From positions 1-51,056 of the forward strand of contig JAHDXT010000025.1 of the NCBI GenBank assembly GCA_023384095.1: DNA of 51,056 bases, given 5' to 3'. The position numbers and the translations under genes are program-made. The notes beneath the pieces were generated by a model. That model did not search any database. It had not been told where the DNA came from and was given only the letters and a program-made list of their open reading frames with translations. Source of the stretch: Hyphomicrobiaceae bacterium. Its GTDB lineage: Bacteria > Pseudomonadota > Alphaproteobacteria > Rhizobiales > Hyphomicrobiaceae. This document shows, piece by piece, positions 8,541-17,343 of the stretch (position 1 is the stretch's first letter; each line of letters opens with the position of its first letter).

Positions 8541-8729
8541 TCAGTCCTTGAACAGGGCCGAGGCGGCCTGGCCGTGAGCGCGCTTCGATGCGATCTCCTG
8601 CTCGACGCGCCGGATCTCCTCGCGCAGTGCGGCGAGCCGCTCCTCGAGATCGCCCACCGACAGCGCGTGAAGGGGCTCTCCGACCGTGATCGTCCTGCCG
8701 GGCTGGGGCCGAACCTCGTCCCAATCCAT
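8541..8729 (-). CDS. DUF1192 family protein
   Basis: 62 residues. The pattern LHALSVGDLEERLAALREEI followed by RVEQEIASKRA is the conserved core of DUF1192, a short helical alphaproteobacterial family of unknown function, usually near 60 residues. A charged coiled-coil-like helix covers residues 26-50. It lies 25 bases downstream of the chorismate mutase gene on the same strand and is probably in the same transcript as gatA. Confidence 0.87.
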   Translation of the reverse strand: MDWDEVRPQPGRTITVGEPLHALSVGDLEERLAALREEIRRVEQEIASKRAHGQAASALFKD

Positions 8730-8754
8730 CTCGCCGCTCCCGTTGCCTCGCGCC

Positions 8755-9081
8755 TCAGCCCTCCTTGGCCTTCGCCTCGAGCTGGTGGCGCAGCTTCTCC
8801 TCCTCGTACTGGATGAACCAGCCGATCATCTGCCGCCACAGCGCCTCGCACAGGTCCGGCGGCACGCCGCGCTCGACCGCGCGCGCACGTACCTTGTCGA
8901 TAACCTGCTGATTGCGCCAGGGCACATTGGCCTGCTGCCTGGCCCCGAGCTTGAGCTGCCAGGCCCGCTCGACGTAGCCGAAGCGCTCGGCGATGAGGTC
9001 GACGAGCTCGGCGTCGAGCCGGTCTATCTCGGCGCGCACCTGCCCCATGTCGGTACAGTCTTCCGGGCGTCTGTTGCTCAT
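8755..9081 (-). CDS. Chorismate mutase, AroQ type
   Basis: 108 residues, the length of a monofunctional AroQ mutase. Helix 1 has the signature VRAEIDRLDAELVDLIAERFGYV, read here as RxxIDxxDxxLxxLIxxR-like, followed by QVIDKVRARAVERGVPPDL and a C-terminal helix WRQMIGWFIQYEEEKL. The family converts chorismate to prephenate for Phe/Tyr synthesis; isochorismate-pyruvate lyases of the PchB type share the fold and cannot be excluded. It lies 12 bases downstream of gatA on the same strand. Confidence 0.85.
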   Translation of the reverse strand: MSNRRPEDCTDMGQVRAEIDRLDAELVDLIAERFGYVERAWQLKLGARQQANVPWRNQQVIDKVRARAVERGVPPDLCEALWRQMIGWFIQYEEEKLRHQLEAKAKEG

Positions 9082-9093
9082 GCGCTCTCCCCT

Positions 9094-10581
9094 TCAATCC
9101 TTCGTCCACCATCGCTCGGGCACCGGGAAGCGCCCGGCGGCGTCCTCGATCACCTGGCCCGCGCGGAACAGCGTGCCCTCGTCGAAGGGCCGGCCGATGA
9201 GCTGCAGGCCGAGCGGCGTGCCCTGGCCCGACAGCCCGCCCGGGATCGAGATGCCGGGCAGGCCGGCCATGTTCACCGTGACGGTGAAGATGTCCTCCAG
9301 GTACATGGCGATCGGGTCGCCCGACTTCTCGCCGAAGGCAAACGCGGGCGAGGGCGTCGTCGGCGTGAGCACGAGGTCGACCTTGTCCCAGGCCTCGTCG
9401 AAATCGTGCTTGATGAGCGTGCGCACCTTCTGCGCCTTGAGGTAATAGGCGTCGTAATAGCCGGCCGACAGCACGTAGGTGCCGATCAGGATGCGCCGGC
9501 GCACCTCCTTGCCGAAGCCCGCCGCCCGCGTGCTCTCGTAGGTGTCGATCAGGCCGCGCCCGGCCACCCGGAGACCGTAGCGTACGCCGTCGTAGCGCGC
9601 GAGGTTGGACGACGCCTCGGCCGGGGCGACGATGTAGTAGGCGGGCAGCGCGTATCGGGTGTGCGGCAAGCTGATGTCGTGGATCGAGGCGCCGGCGTCC
9701 TTCAGCCATGCGATCCCCTGCTGCCAGAGCGCCTCGACCTCGGCGGCCATGCCGTCGAGGCGGTACTCCCTCGGAACGCCGACCCGCAGGCCCTTGATGC
9801 TGCGGCCAGGCTCGGTCTCGTAGTCCGGAACGGGAGCATCGACGGAGGTGGAGTCCTTCGGGTCGTGGCTCGCCATCGCCCTGAGCAAGATGGCGGCGTC
9901 CCGGACGCTCTTGGCCAGCGGGCCCGCCTGGTCGAGCGAGGACGCGAAGGCGATGATGCCCCAGCGCGAGCAGCGCCCGTAGGTCGGCTTGATGCCGACC
10001 GTTCCGGTCAGCGCGGCGGGCTGCCGGATTGAGCCGCCCGTATCCGTGGCCGTGGCGGCGAGGCACAGGTCGGCCGCGACCGCAGCGGCCGAGCCGCCGG
10101 ACGAGCCGCCGGGCACGAGCTGCGCATTAGAGCCGTCCTTGCGCCGCCAGGGGCTGGTGACGGGGCCGTAGTAGCTGGTCTCGTTCGACGAGCCCATGGC
10201 GAACTCGTCCATGTTGAGCTTGCCCAGCATCACCGCGCCGGCGTCCCAGAGGTTCCCGGTGACGGTCGATTCGTAGGGCGGCTCGAAGCCGTCGAGCACA
10301 TGGCTACACGCCTGCGAGTGCACGCCGCGGGTGCAGAACAGGTCCTTGATGCCGAGCGCCAGCCCTTCGAGCGGGCGGGCCTCGCCGCGGGCGATGCGCC
10401 GGTCGCTCTCGGCCGCCTGCGCCAGCGCGCGGTCCGCGGTCGTCACGACATAGGCGTTGAGATCGGGGTTGGCGGCCTCGATGGCATCAAGAAAGGCCTG
10501 CGTCAGCTCCTTTGCAGTGAAGCTCTTCGCCTTCAAGCCCTCGCGCGCCTCGGCGAGGGTGAGCCTGGTGAGATCTGTCAC
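9094..10581 (-). CDS. gatA: Glutamyl-tRNA(Gln)/Asp-tRNA(Asn) amidotransferase subunit A
   Basis: 495 residues, full length for GatA of the amidase-signature family. The Ser-cisSer-Lys catalytic triad is visible: K79 (GIKDLF), S160 (PGGSSGGS) and S184 ([10 protein letters not shown]). GatA hydrolyses glutamine and passes ammonia to GatB for transamidation of misacylated tRNA. The order gatC-gatA is normal, but here 156 bases with two large palindromes separate them. gatB is not in the window. The downstream chorismate mutase and DUF1192 genes are on the same strand. Confidence 0.96.
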   Translation of the reverse strand: MTDLTRLTLAEAREGLKAKSFTAKELTQAFLDAIEAANPDLNAYVVTTADRALAQAAESDRRIARGEARPLEGLALGIKDLFCTRGVHSQACSHVLDGFEPPYESTVTGNLWDAGAVMLGKLNMDEFAMGSSNETSYYGPVTSPWRRKDGSNAQLVPGGSSGGSAAAVAADLCLAATATDTGGSIRQPAALTGTVGIKPTYGRCSRWGIIAFASSLDQAGPLAKSVRDAAILLRAMASHDPKDSTSVDAPVPDYETEPGRSIKGLRVGVPREYRLDGMAAEVEALWQQGIAWLKDAGASIHDISLPHTRYALPAYYIVAPAEASSNLARYDGVRYGLRVAGRGLIDTYESTRAAGFGKEVRRRILIGTYVLSAGYYDAYYLKAQKVRTLIKHDFDEAWDKVDLVLTPTTPSPAFAFGEKSGDPIAMYLEDIFTVTVNMAGLPGISIPGGLSGQGTPLGLQLIGRPFDEGTLFRAGQVIEDAAGRFPVPERWWTKD

Positions 10582-10616
10582 GGTCGAATGCTCGTCGCTT
10601 TCGATTCTCGGGCTTT

Positions 10617-10731
10617 CCCTCTCCCCATGCGCTCAGCGCATGGGGAGAGGGTTAGGGTGAGGGGCAGAAGCTCGCGCAGCGGTCCGTGGCCGCCCCTCAC
10701 CCCGACCCTCTCCCCGCACGCGGGGAGAGGG
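10617..10731. repeat. Paired REP-like palindromes between gatC and gatA
   Basis: First palindrome at 10617-10651: 16-base arms starting CCCTCTCCCCATGCGC with a 3-base loop. Second at 10706-10731: CCCTCTCCCCGC/GCGGGGAGAGGG with a 2-base loop. The inner flanks (GGGTGAGGGGC and GCCCCTCACCC) are also inverted copies of each other, so the whole is a composite inverted repeat, as in BIME-type REP pairs. It lacks a T tract and is not a standard terminator. Confidence 0.85.
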
Positions 10732-10737
10732 AGCTAA

Positions 10738-11025
10738 CTACTCCACGACCTTCGGCACCACGAAGAAGTGGTCGTCTGTCATGGGGGCGTTGCCGATGAT
10801 GTCGTCGGCGATGCCGCCATCGGTCACCTCGTCCCGGCGCTTCTTCAGGCCGATGGGCACGACGCGCGTCATCGGCTCGACGGCGGACGTGTCGACCTCG
10901 CCGAGCTGCTCGACCCAGTCGAGGATGCCGGAGAGTTCCTGCTCGAGCCCGCGGGCCTCCTCGTCCGTGATCTTGATGCGTGCGAGCCTGGCGATGCGCC
11001 GGACCGTCGTCTCGTCGACCTGCAT
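10738..11025 (-). CDS. gatC: Glutamyl-tRNA(Gln)/Asp-tRNA(Asn) amidotransferase subunit C
   Basis: 95 residues, standard length. The GatC pattern is clear: [38 protein letters not shown] and the C-terminal [12 protein letters not shown]. GatC is a small helical clamp stabilising the GatA-GatB interface. It is first of the gatC-gatA pair and leftward; the exporter operon ends 77 bases upstream of its start on the same strand. Confidence 0.96.
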   Translation of the reverse strand: MQVDETTVRRIARLARIKITDEEARGLEQELSGILDWVEQLGEVDTSAVEPMTRVVPIGLKKRRDEVTDGGIADDIIGNAPMTDDHFFVVPKVVE

Positions 11026-11102
11026 GAACCTTCGCCCTTCTCCGCAGGAGTTGCCGATGACGTGGCTGTCTTAGCCCGCCGGCGGCGGCCCGCGCAACGG
11101 TC

Positions 11103-12290
11103 TCACGGCCGCGGCGGCACTTGCTCCGCGCCGCCCATGCCGGCGCCGGACTGGGAGAGCTGCGGCCGGCCTGGCGCGGCACTCTCGATGAAGACGTCGG
11201 CCTGCTGGCCCGGGTAGGCGTCGGCCGTGCCGGGCGGCAGGGCGTAGATCACCCGCAACACGCGCGTATCGACCCGCTCGCCGGAGGCGCCGGTAAGCGA
11301 CCGCTTGGGCACAATCAGCGGCTCGATGCGCACGAACGAGAGCTGCATCCGCTCGGAGGCCTTGCCGCGCAGGCTGGCGTAGGCGCGGGCCGACGGCTCG
11401 AAGCGGGGCACGTCGGCCTCGTCGATATCGACGCGGACGTGCAGCGGGTCGAGGTTGCCGAGCACGACCAGCGGCGTCACCAGCGTGCCGGCGAAGGCGA
11501 ACTCCCCCGGGCGCACGTTGACCTGCAGCACGGTGCCGTCGGCGGGCGCGCGCACCGTCAGCAGTGCGAGGTCGATCTCGGCCCGCTCGACCGCCCGGCG
11601 CGCCTGCGCGACGGCCGCCTCGTCGACGGCCAGCGAGGCGCCGTTGGGCCGCGCGATGAGCCGCAGCTCGGCCTCGATCTCGGCGGTGCGCGCCTGGGCT
11701 TCCTCGAGCCGGCCCTGGGCCGAGCGCTGCGCGTTGCGCCGCCGCGTCACCTCGCGCTGGCTGATGGCGTTGCCGCCGCGCGCCATGAGCTCGTCGGCGG
11801 TGCGCACCTGGTCCTGCCATTCCTCCATCTCGGCGCGGGCGGCGCTGGCGGCGGCGCGCGCCGCCTCGATCTGCGCTTGCAGCGTCGCCGCCCTGGCGAG
11901 CGTCTGATCGCGGCGGCGCTCGGCGGCCAGCAGCTCGGCCCGGCGCAGCTCGAGATTGCCGCGCGCCGTACGCTCGTCGATGACGAACAGGGGATCGCCC
12001 GTCCTCACCTTCTGGCCGGGCACGGCCCTCACGTCCGCCACGATGCCGGACACGTGAGAGCCCATGTCGATCTCCTGGCCGTTCGGCTCGATGAGGCCGG
12101 CAGCGCCGATGAAGCCCCGGACGCCGCCGCCGGCCGTCGCCGGGACACCGGGCTGAACCGGCGGCGAGACGACGGGCGCGAGCGCGACGGCCTGCGGCTG
12201 GCTGCGGCCGATGGACAGCGACGCGCCGCCCGCCGCGATCAGCGCCGCGAGCGGCAACCCGTAGATCAGAAGCCTGGAACGCCGGGCCAT
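11103..12290 (-). CDS. Periplasmic adaptor (HlyD/MFP) of an ABC exporter
   Basis: 395 residues. An N-terminal membrane anchor (LLIYGLPLAALIAAGG, residues 7-22) is followed by a lipoyl half-motif (GSHVSGIVADVRAVPGQKV), a long coiled coil (about 115-215, rich in Ala/Arg/Glu with heptads), the second lipoyl half (RAPADGTVLQVNVRPGEFA) and a beta-barrel domain. This is the membrane-fusion architecture, DevB-like. Its ATG overlaps the ATPase gene stop (TGATG), so translation is coupled. It should bridge the inner-membrane pump to an outer-membrane channel not encoded here. Confidence 0.88.
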   Translation of the reverse strand: MARRSRLLIYGLPLAALIAAGGASLSIGRSQPQAVALAPVVSPPVQPGVPATAGGGVRGFIGAAGLIEPNGQEIDMGSHVSGIVADVRAVPGQKVRTGDPLFVIDERTARGNLELRRAELLAAERRRDQTLARAATLQAQIEAARAAASAARAEMEEWQDQVRTADELMARGGNAISQREVTRRRNAQRSAQGRLEEAQARTAEIEAELRLIARPNGASLAVDEAAVAQARRAVERAEIDLALLTVRAPADGTVLQVNVRPGEFAFAGTLVTPLVVLGNLDPLHVRVDIDEADVPRFEPSARAYASLRGKASERMQLSFVRIEPLIVPKRSLTGASGERVDTRVLRVIYALPPGTADAYPGQQADVFIESAAPGRPQLSQSGAGMGGAEQVPPRP

Positions 12291-13036
12291 CAGTGGGCCT
12301 CCGTGAATGGGGGCAGCTCGCTCCCCATGATGCGGCCGTCCGACATGCGCACGATGCGGTCGGCGAAGTGGAAGATCCGGTTGTCGTGCGTCACCACGAT
12401 CACCGCGCGGTCCTTGCTGAGGGCGTGCTCACGCAGCAGCGCCATGACGCCCTGCCCGGCGTGCGCATCGAGCGAGGCCGTCGGCTCGTCCGAGATGACG
12501 AGCCGCGGCTCGTGCACGAGCGCGCGCGCGATCGCCACACGCTGCTGCTGGCCGCCCGACAGCTCGGCGGGAAACTTGTCGAGGTGCTGCTCGAGTCCGA
12601 CCGCGGCAAGGAGGTCGCGCGCCCTGCGGCTCGCCCGGCTCTCCGAGGCGCCGTTGACCAGCAGCGGGACCGAGGCGTTCTCGGCCGCCGTCAGCGCCGG
12701 CAGGAGATTGAACTGCTGGAAGATGAAGCCGATCGTTTCGGCGCGGAACCGCGCCAGCCGGCCGCCGCTGAGCACGCCGAGCCGCTGTCCGAACACCTCG
12801 ACCTCGCCCGCCTCCGCCGACAGGATGCCGGCGATGACGGAGATCAGCGTCGTCTTCCCGCAGCCCGACGGCCCGACGATGTAGGTCATGGCCCCCGTCT
12901 CGATGTCGAGATCGATCCCGTGCAGCACGCGCACGCGCGTCTCGCCGGCGCCGAACTCCTTTACGATGCCGGAGCAGCGGACGGCGACCGCGGGCGCGGC
13001 ATCGGCGGTCGGCTCGGGCCCGGCGAGCGTCAGCAT
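12290..13036 (-). CDS. ABC transporter ATPase, LolD/MacB/DevA type
   Basis: 248 residues. Walker A is GPSGCGKTT (about 55-63), Q-loop FIFQQFNLL, signature LSGGQQQRVAIAR, Walker B LVISDEPTASLD and switch histidine VVTHD. The FQQFNLLPALTAAENA stretch after the Q-loop is typical of the LolD/MacB family that powers FtsX-like permeases. It sits between permease and adaptor genes with a 4-base gap upstream and a 1-base overlap downstream. Confidence 0.93.
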   Translation of the reverse strand: MLTLAGPEPTADAAPAVAVRCSGIVKEFGAGETRVRVLHGIDLDIETGAMTYIVGPSGCGKTTLISVIAGILSAEAGEVEVFGQRLGVLSGGRLARFRAETIGFIFQQFNLLPALTAAENASVPLLVNGASESRASRRARDLLAAVGLEQHLDKFPAELSGGQQQRVAIARALVHEPRLVISDEPTASLDAHAGQGVMALLREHALSKDRAVIVVTHDNRIFHFADRIVRMSDGRIMGSELPPFTEAH

Positions 13037-13040
13037 CGGC

Positions 13041-14186
13041 TCACCCCCGGAACACGATGGCGGGGTCGACGACCAGCACCCGCCGCAGGCTGACGATCGC
13101 CGACAGCAGCATGATGACGGCCGCCAGCAGCCCGACGCCGAGCGCCACCTGCCAGGGCAGGTAGAAGCCGCGGAAGAACGAGGTGGGGCTCGAGGTCGCC
13201 GTCTCGAAGAACACCGACGTCAGGCCGAGGCCGAGCGCATAGCCGATGGCGCCGACCACCGCCGCCTGCAGCACCACCATCCCGATCAGGCGGGCGTTGG
13301 TCAGGCCCATCGCCTTGAGCGCAGCGTACTGCCGCAGGTTCTCGGTGACGAACATGTTGAAGGTGAGCCCGACCACGGCGATGCCGACGATGACGCCGAG
13401 CAGCACCACGGTGCCGAAGTTCACGGGGATGCCGGTATTGCGCAGGAAGTACATCATCGTCTTCCAGCGGAACTCCTCGGAGGTGAGCGCCTTCAGCCCA
13501 GTGCGGCTCTCGATCTCGCGCGCCACGGCCGCAGGGTCCTGGCCGGGGATGGAGCGGGCAAGGACATACGAGAGCTGGTTGCGGCCGTTGTTGGTGAAGG
13601 CCAGCGCCTGCGAATAGCGTGTGTAGATCAGCGGCTGGGTCTGGAACGGCGGGGCCGTGCGCACGATGGCGGCGACGACGGCGCGGCGGTCGTTGATCTC
13701 GATGCTCTCTCCGAGCGACAGCGGCTGCGTCGGCCACAGCTTCTCGAACCCCGCCTCGTCGATGGCGATGGCGTCCGGGCGCCTCAGCGCTTCCCGGCCG
13801 CCCATGATGATCTCGTGCGGCAGACCGATCAGCGTGACGTCGTCGAGGCCATAGACGAACGAGGACTGCAGGCCGCCGGCTGCGGTCGTCACCACGGCCT
13901 GCCCTTTGAAGAAGGGCACCGCCCAGGCGACGCCCGGCACGCCGCGCACGCGGGCGAGCTCGGTGTCGCGCATGGGCCTCACCGCGTCGATTTGCTCGAT
14001 CACCGGGTCCATGACCCAGATGTTCGGCTCGCGCGTCTCCGAGATGAGGCTGGCGGTCCGCTGCATGATGCCGACGAACATGCTCGCCTGCTGGGTGATG
14101 AGAAGCGTCGAGAAAGCCATGCCGAACACCAGCCCGAGCAGCTTGGCCGTGTCCCCGAACAACATCTTGAGCGCGATGCGGTTCAA
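13041..14186 (-). CDS. ABC exporter permease, FtsX/MacB-like (DevC type)
   Basis: 381 residues. One N-terminal helix (KLLGLVFGMAFSTLLITQ, 15-32), a periplasmic domain of about 220 residues, then three C-terminal helices (about 255-280, 300-330, 340-368) give the four-helix FtsX topology. ENLRQYAALKAMGLTNARL is the coupling region of this family. Its ATG overlaps the stop of the tetR gene by four bases, so it is made from the same mRNA as the regulator. Substrate unknown; relatives export glycolipids, drugs or lipoproteins. Confidence 0.88.
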   Translation of the reverse strand: MNRIALKMLFGDTAKLLGLVFGMAFSTLLITQQASMFVGIMQRTASLISETREPNIWVMDPVIEQIDAVRPMRDTELARVRGVPGVAWAVPFFKGQAVVTTAAGGLQSSFVYGLDDVTLIGLPHEIIMGGREALRRPDAIAIDEAGFEKLWPTQPLSLGESIEINDRRAVVAAIVRTAPPFQTQPLIYTRYSQALAFTNNGRNQLSYVLARSIPGQDPAAVAREIESRTGLKALTSEEFRWKTMMYFLRNTGIPVNFGTVVLLGVIVGIAVVGLTFNMFVTENLRQYAALKAMGLTNARLIGMVVLQAAVVGAIGYALGLGLTSVFFETATSSPTSFFRGFYLPWQVALGVGLLAAVIMLLSAIVSLRRVLVVDPAIVFRG

Positions 14187-14833
14187 GCGCGCTCCTCCCC
14201 CGCTGCGCCCCCCGTCGAAGAAACGTCGCCGGCTCTCAGTGCGTGCAGCAGCAGCCCGACATGTGCCTCGAGCAGCCTCTCGGCGTCGAGCGGATGATGA
14301 CGCTCCATGAGCAGCTTCCAGATCACCGCCATGATCATGGGCGCGATGATGAGTTGCGGGAAGTCCCGCAGCGGCGTCGGACGGAACTCGCCGCGGGCTA
14401 CGCCGCGGTCGACGATGTCCTGCAGCAGGCCGATGCCGCGGCTGACCACCTGCTCGTAATAGAAGGCGGTGAGGTCCGGGTGCTTGGGCCCTTCTGCGAT
14501 CAGCAGCCGCACCAGGGTATGCATGCGAGAGCCCAGCACCTGCTTCATGAGCCCGAGCACGGGTCCGCGGATCAGCGCCTCGGACGAGAGCTCGGAGGCC
14601 GCCGCCTGCGCCCGCACGGATTCGACCCGCGGCACCAGGAAGGTGCGGATCACCGCCTTGAACAGCTCCTCCTTGGTCCGGAAGTAGACATAGACGAGAC
14701 CCTTCGAGATGCCGGCGCGGCTGGCCACGTCGTCGAGCCGCGTCTCCGCATAGCCCTTCGCGGCGAACTCCTCGAGAGCCGCCTGCATGATCTGCTCCGG
14801 CCGCTGCTCCTTGCGTCGCACGCTACGGGCCAT
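14183..14833 (-). CDS. TetR-family regulator of the adjacent exporter
   Basis: 216 residues. The N-terminal DNA-binding domain has ILQAAL-like IMQAALEEFAAKGYAETRLD and the recognition helix VASRAGISKGLVYVYFRTKEEL. The C-terminal ligand-binding part has HTLVRLLIAEGPKHPDL and IMAVIWKLLMERH, as in the TetR_C group often linked to efflux systems. It is the first gene of a four-gene operon with permease, ATPase and adaptor and has a palindromic site just upstream, so autoregulation with induction by the exported compound is likely. Confidence 0.92.
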   Translation of the reverse strand: MARSVRRKEQRPEQIMQAALEEFAAKGYAETRLDDVASRAGISKGLVYVYFRTKEELFKAVIRTFLVPRVESVRAQAAASELSSEALIRGPVLGLMKQVLGSRMHTLVRLLIAEGPKHPDLTAFYYEQVVSRGIGLLQDIVDRGVARGEFRPTPLRDFPQLIIAPMIMAVIWKLLMERHHPLDAERLLEAHVGLLLHALRAGDVSSTGGAAGEERA

Positions 14834-14873
14834 GCTGCTCGCCTCCTCCTCGCTGACGCCAAATAGCTATGAC

Positions 14874-14887
14874 TGACTGCCCAGTCA
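14874..14887. promoter_or_regulatory. Palindromic operator candidate for the TetR repressor
   Basis: TGACTG-CC-CAGTCA is a perfect dyad with 6-base arms, 41 bases upstream of the tetR start. Sites containing TGACTG/CAGTCA with a short spacer are frequent operators of TetR proteins that control exporters. It lies where the leftward promoter should be. Confidence 0.65.
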
Positions 14888-15221
14888 ATACGTCCGGAAA
14901 CGTTCATCTGGCCTCAGCAATGGTCCAGAGCTTCGGCGCCTGGGGAGGCTGAGCGTTAATGCGGGGCCTGAGTGGCGAGAGCCGGTTGCGCCGCCTACAG
15001 CCGTCCGGATTTTGAGCGGTGTGGGCCGATCATGCGAACGCGAATTGAGGGCTGGGCAGACGCAGACCCAGGGGCCAGGACGGAGGTTGATGGGCTCTCC
15101 TGAGATCGAGAAGGCAAAAGAGATCGAGTTTTAGCGGGTGAGCCGCAGAGCGGGTCTGCCGTTTTGTGCAGGACGTGCCAGCAGCGGAGGATGCCCCAAG
15201 CCTCCCGATACCCGCCCCAAT

Positions 15222-15314
15222 CCCGTCACAGCCGCGCCGGCGGCCATCCGCGATGCCTCTCCGCACGTGCTCGTGGAGACGCGTCGCAGATTCCCGCCTC
15301 TGCGGGAATGACGG
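15222..15314 (+). repeat. Dispersed intergenic repeat, copy 1, with hairpin
   Basis: Shares the blocks CCGTCA..GCCGCGC..GCGGCCATCCG, GATGCCTCT and GCTCGTGGAGACGC with the copy 172 bases downstream. It ends in the perfect hairpin ATTCCCGC-CTCT-GCGGGAAT (15290-15309) followed by GACGG. Repeats of this form (CCGTCATGGCC ... ATTCCCGC ... GCGGGAATGAC) are widespread between genes in Bradyrhizobium-like genomes, from general knowledge. Confidence 0.75.
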
Positions 15315-15390
15315 TGAGGGAGAGCAGGCCGTCTGCACCCACCCCTCAGTATCCATCCACCTTAACGCCATCACGGTGGCCCCCACTCAT

Positions 15391-15460
15391 TCCGTCATGG
15401 CCGCGCAGGCGGCCATCCGTGATGCCTCTCAGCGAATGCTCGTGGAGACGCATAGCAGGT
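15391..15460 (+). repeat. Dispersed intergenic repeat, copy 2 (truncated)
   Basis: Direct copy of the element at 15222. TCCGTCATGGCCGCGC is followed by GGCGGCCATCCGTGATGCC and GCTCGTGGAGACGC. It lacks the terminal ATTCCCGC/GCGGGAAT hairpin. The two copies differ at roughly one base in five, so they are old or independently inserted. Confidence 0.7.
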
Positions 15461-15593
15461 CCGGACATGGGTGCATGGAGCAAGGTACCCCGGAGCGATT
15501 TCAGGCGTATCGGTGGTTGCGTCCGACGGGGGAGCCCGGTGCGGACGCGATTGCGCCATCATGCTGCCACATGAGGCGACAAACCAAGGCAGG

Positions 15594-16832
15594 ATGATCC
15601 GCGGACTGCTCCCGATGGCCGTCGCCTGCCGGTTTGCTGGGCGTGCCGCCGCACCTTTGCTCGCGGCCGTCCTCGGTTTCGGCCTGTGGTTGCCGTCGGC
15701 GCCGGCGCTGCTGGCGGACGAGAGGGTCAGCGCCATGCTCGAGCGCCTCGATGACCGCCAGCGCCGGGAGTTCCAGGAATGGCGCGCCGCGCAGCAGAGG
15801 CTCGAGGCCGAGCTCGCCGCCTACTGGAAGAAGGTCGAGTCGACCAGGTCCGAGCGGCGCGGAAAGCTGAGAGGGGGCCGGCAGGCCGGCCCCGACGACT
15901 ACGTGATGACCTTTCCGCCGGAGTACACGGGCCCGGGTCTCGCGCCCGAGATCGCCCGTCTCTGGGAGCAGTTGAAGCCGCCGGCAGACCCCAAGCCGAT
16001 CCCCACCGTCGCCGATATGCTGGACAGCGCCAAGGCCGTCTACGGCTTCGTGCCCGAGCGCATCCCCGAGCGGGAGTTCAAGCGGCGCTATGCGCTCGAG
16101 GCGCTGGCGCACGGGATCAGCAAGGAGCAGGTGGTGCGCGTCTACGCGCTCGAGACGGGCGGCATGGGCACCCACGACATGCAGTCGGGCATCAACCCGG
16201 TGACGAAGCGCGGGACCCCCATTTCGACGGCCCTCGGCTACGCGCAGCTCCTGCACGCGAACTCGGTGAGCGAGCTGGTCAGGCACGGCGCCACGTTCAT
16301 CGCCCGCCTCGAGGCGGCGGCCGAGACCCCAGGCCTGGCGCCGCAGCGGGCGGCGGATTTGCAGAAGAAAGCCGGCGTGCTTCGGAAGATGCTGGCCAAC
16401 GCCCGCAAGGGCCCCGACGACTGGTACGCCCACATGCGGTTCGCGGCGACCCGCAACGGCCTCGGCATCCACGCCCTCAATCTCGACGGCGACATCGGGC
16501 CGATGCTGCAGGTGATCAAGCTGAAGGGCGTCCGCGAGGTGGCGGAGAAGGCGGGCCGGGCGACGCTCACCCCGGCCGAGCTCGAGCTGATGAACCTCGC
16601 CGGCCCGTCCACCGGCCTCGAGATGATGACGCCCCTCGGCCGCGACGCGCCGACCCCGAACTTCTTCTCGCGCGGGGGCTACCAGCGCAACCCCGTCGTG
16701 CACAAGCGCTCCGGGGCGGAGCTGCTGGCGGCGCTCGATGCCCGCATGGACGTCCACGTCCGGAAGGCGGGCGCCGTCGAGTTCGCGACGGTGTTCGACG
16801 AAGTGATGTCGGCGCGCGCGTCGCGGCGCTGA
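15594..16832 (+). CDS. Secreted lysozyme-fold (transglycosylase-like) protein
   Basis: 412 residues. The ATG at 15594 has CCAAGG upstream and opens a signal sequence (hydrophobic AAAPLLAAVLGFGLWLP, cut near LLA-D). A coiled-coil-like segment (45-95) is followed by a domain with YALETGG (E187), then HDMQSGINP and ISTALGYAQLL. This E..GG...S..GY.Q arrangement is that of lytic transglycosylase/lysozyme-like folds, with E187 as candidate acid. No peptidoglycan-binding domain is obvious. It stands alone and is convergent with maoC. Activity is inferred from motif layout only. Confidence 0.6.
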   Translation: MIRGLLPMAVACRFAGRAAAPLLAAVLGFGLWLPSAPALLADERVSAMLERLDDRQRREFQEWRAAQQRLEAELAAYWKKVESTRSERRGKLRGGRQAGPDDYVMTFPPEYTGPGLAPEIARLWEQLKPPADPKPIPTVADMLDSAKAVYGFVPERIPEREFKRRYALEALAHGISKEQVVRVYALETGGMGTHDMQSGINPVTKRGTPISTALGYAQLLHANSVSELVRHGATFIARLEAAAETPGLAPQRAADLQKKAGVLRKMLANARKGPDDWYAHMRFAATRNGLGIHALNLDGDIGPMLQVIKLKGVREVAEKAGRATLTPAELELMNLAGPSTGLEMMTPLGRDAPTPNFFSRGGYQRNPVVHKRSGAELLAALDARMDVHVRKAGAVEFATVFDEVMSARASRR

Positions 16833-16878
16833 CCACCAAGGGCAGGTATACGCCACGGCACATTCCGGTTCACCCCGC

Positions 16879-17343
16879 TCAGAGCTGGTAGCGCGTGACG
16901 GTCTCCGCGTACATCGCTGGGCGGGCCGCGCCTTCGATCTCGACCGTGTGGGCGAGCTTGACCTGCAGGATGCCGTCGGAGACGCGATCGACGCTTCCCA
17001 GCCGTGACGAGAGCCGGATGCGCGAGGGGATGCGCACCGGCGCGATGAAGCGGACTTTGTCGAGGCCGTAGTTGATGGCCATCTTCACCGGTATTGCGAT
17101 CGCAATGCCGGCACGCGTGCGGGCCAGCATAGGCAGCAGCGACAGTGTGAGATAGCCGTGGGCGATCGTGCCGCCGAGCCCGGCCTCCACGGCCCGAACC
17201 GGATCGACGTGGATGAACTGGCGGTCGCCGGTCACCTCGGCGAATGCATTCACCAGCTCCTGCGTGACCTCGTGCCAGTCGCTGACGCCCATCTCGGCGC
17301 CCTGTGCCGCCAGCAGCGCCTCGACCGTCTCGATGGTGATCAT
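16879..17343 (-). CDS. MaoC-family (R)-specific enoyl-CoA hydratase-like protein
   Basis: 154 residues, single hotdog domain. The hydratase-2 motif is visible: AFAEVTGDRQFIHVDPVRA (D and H catalytic pair of the D-x4-H type) and GGTIAHGYLTLSLLP, followed by INYGLDKVRFIAPV. It hydrates enoyl-CoA esters. It is the last gene of the livKHMGF-iorAB operon, with start overlapping the iorB stop (ATGA), so it probably serves the same aromatic or side-chain catabolism. Exact substrate unknown. Confidence 0.88.
   Translation of the reverse strand: MITIETVEALLAAQGAEMGVSDWHEVTQELVNAFAEVTGDRQFIHVDPVRAVEAGLGGTIAHGYLTLSLLPMLARTRAGIAIAIPVKMAINYGLDKVRFIAPVRIPSRIRLSSRLGSVDRVSDGILQVKLAHTVEIEGAARPAMYAETVTRYQL

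Larger units (their letters stand above)
14888..15593. other. Long intergenic region with dispersed repeats
   Basis: About 700 bases with no supported gene. It carries two diverged direct copies of a repeat (15222-15314 and 15391-15460) and a perfect hairpin. The plus-strand frames here run through the repeats and show no family features. Promoters for the leftward tetR operon and the rightward secreted-protein gene presumably lie at its two ends. Confidence 0.5.
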
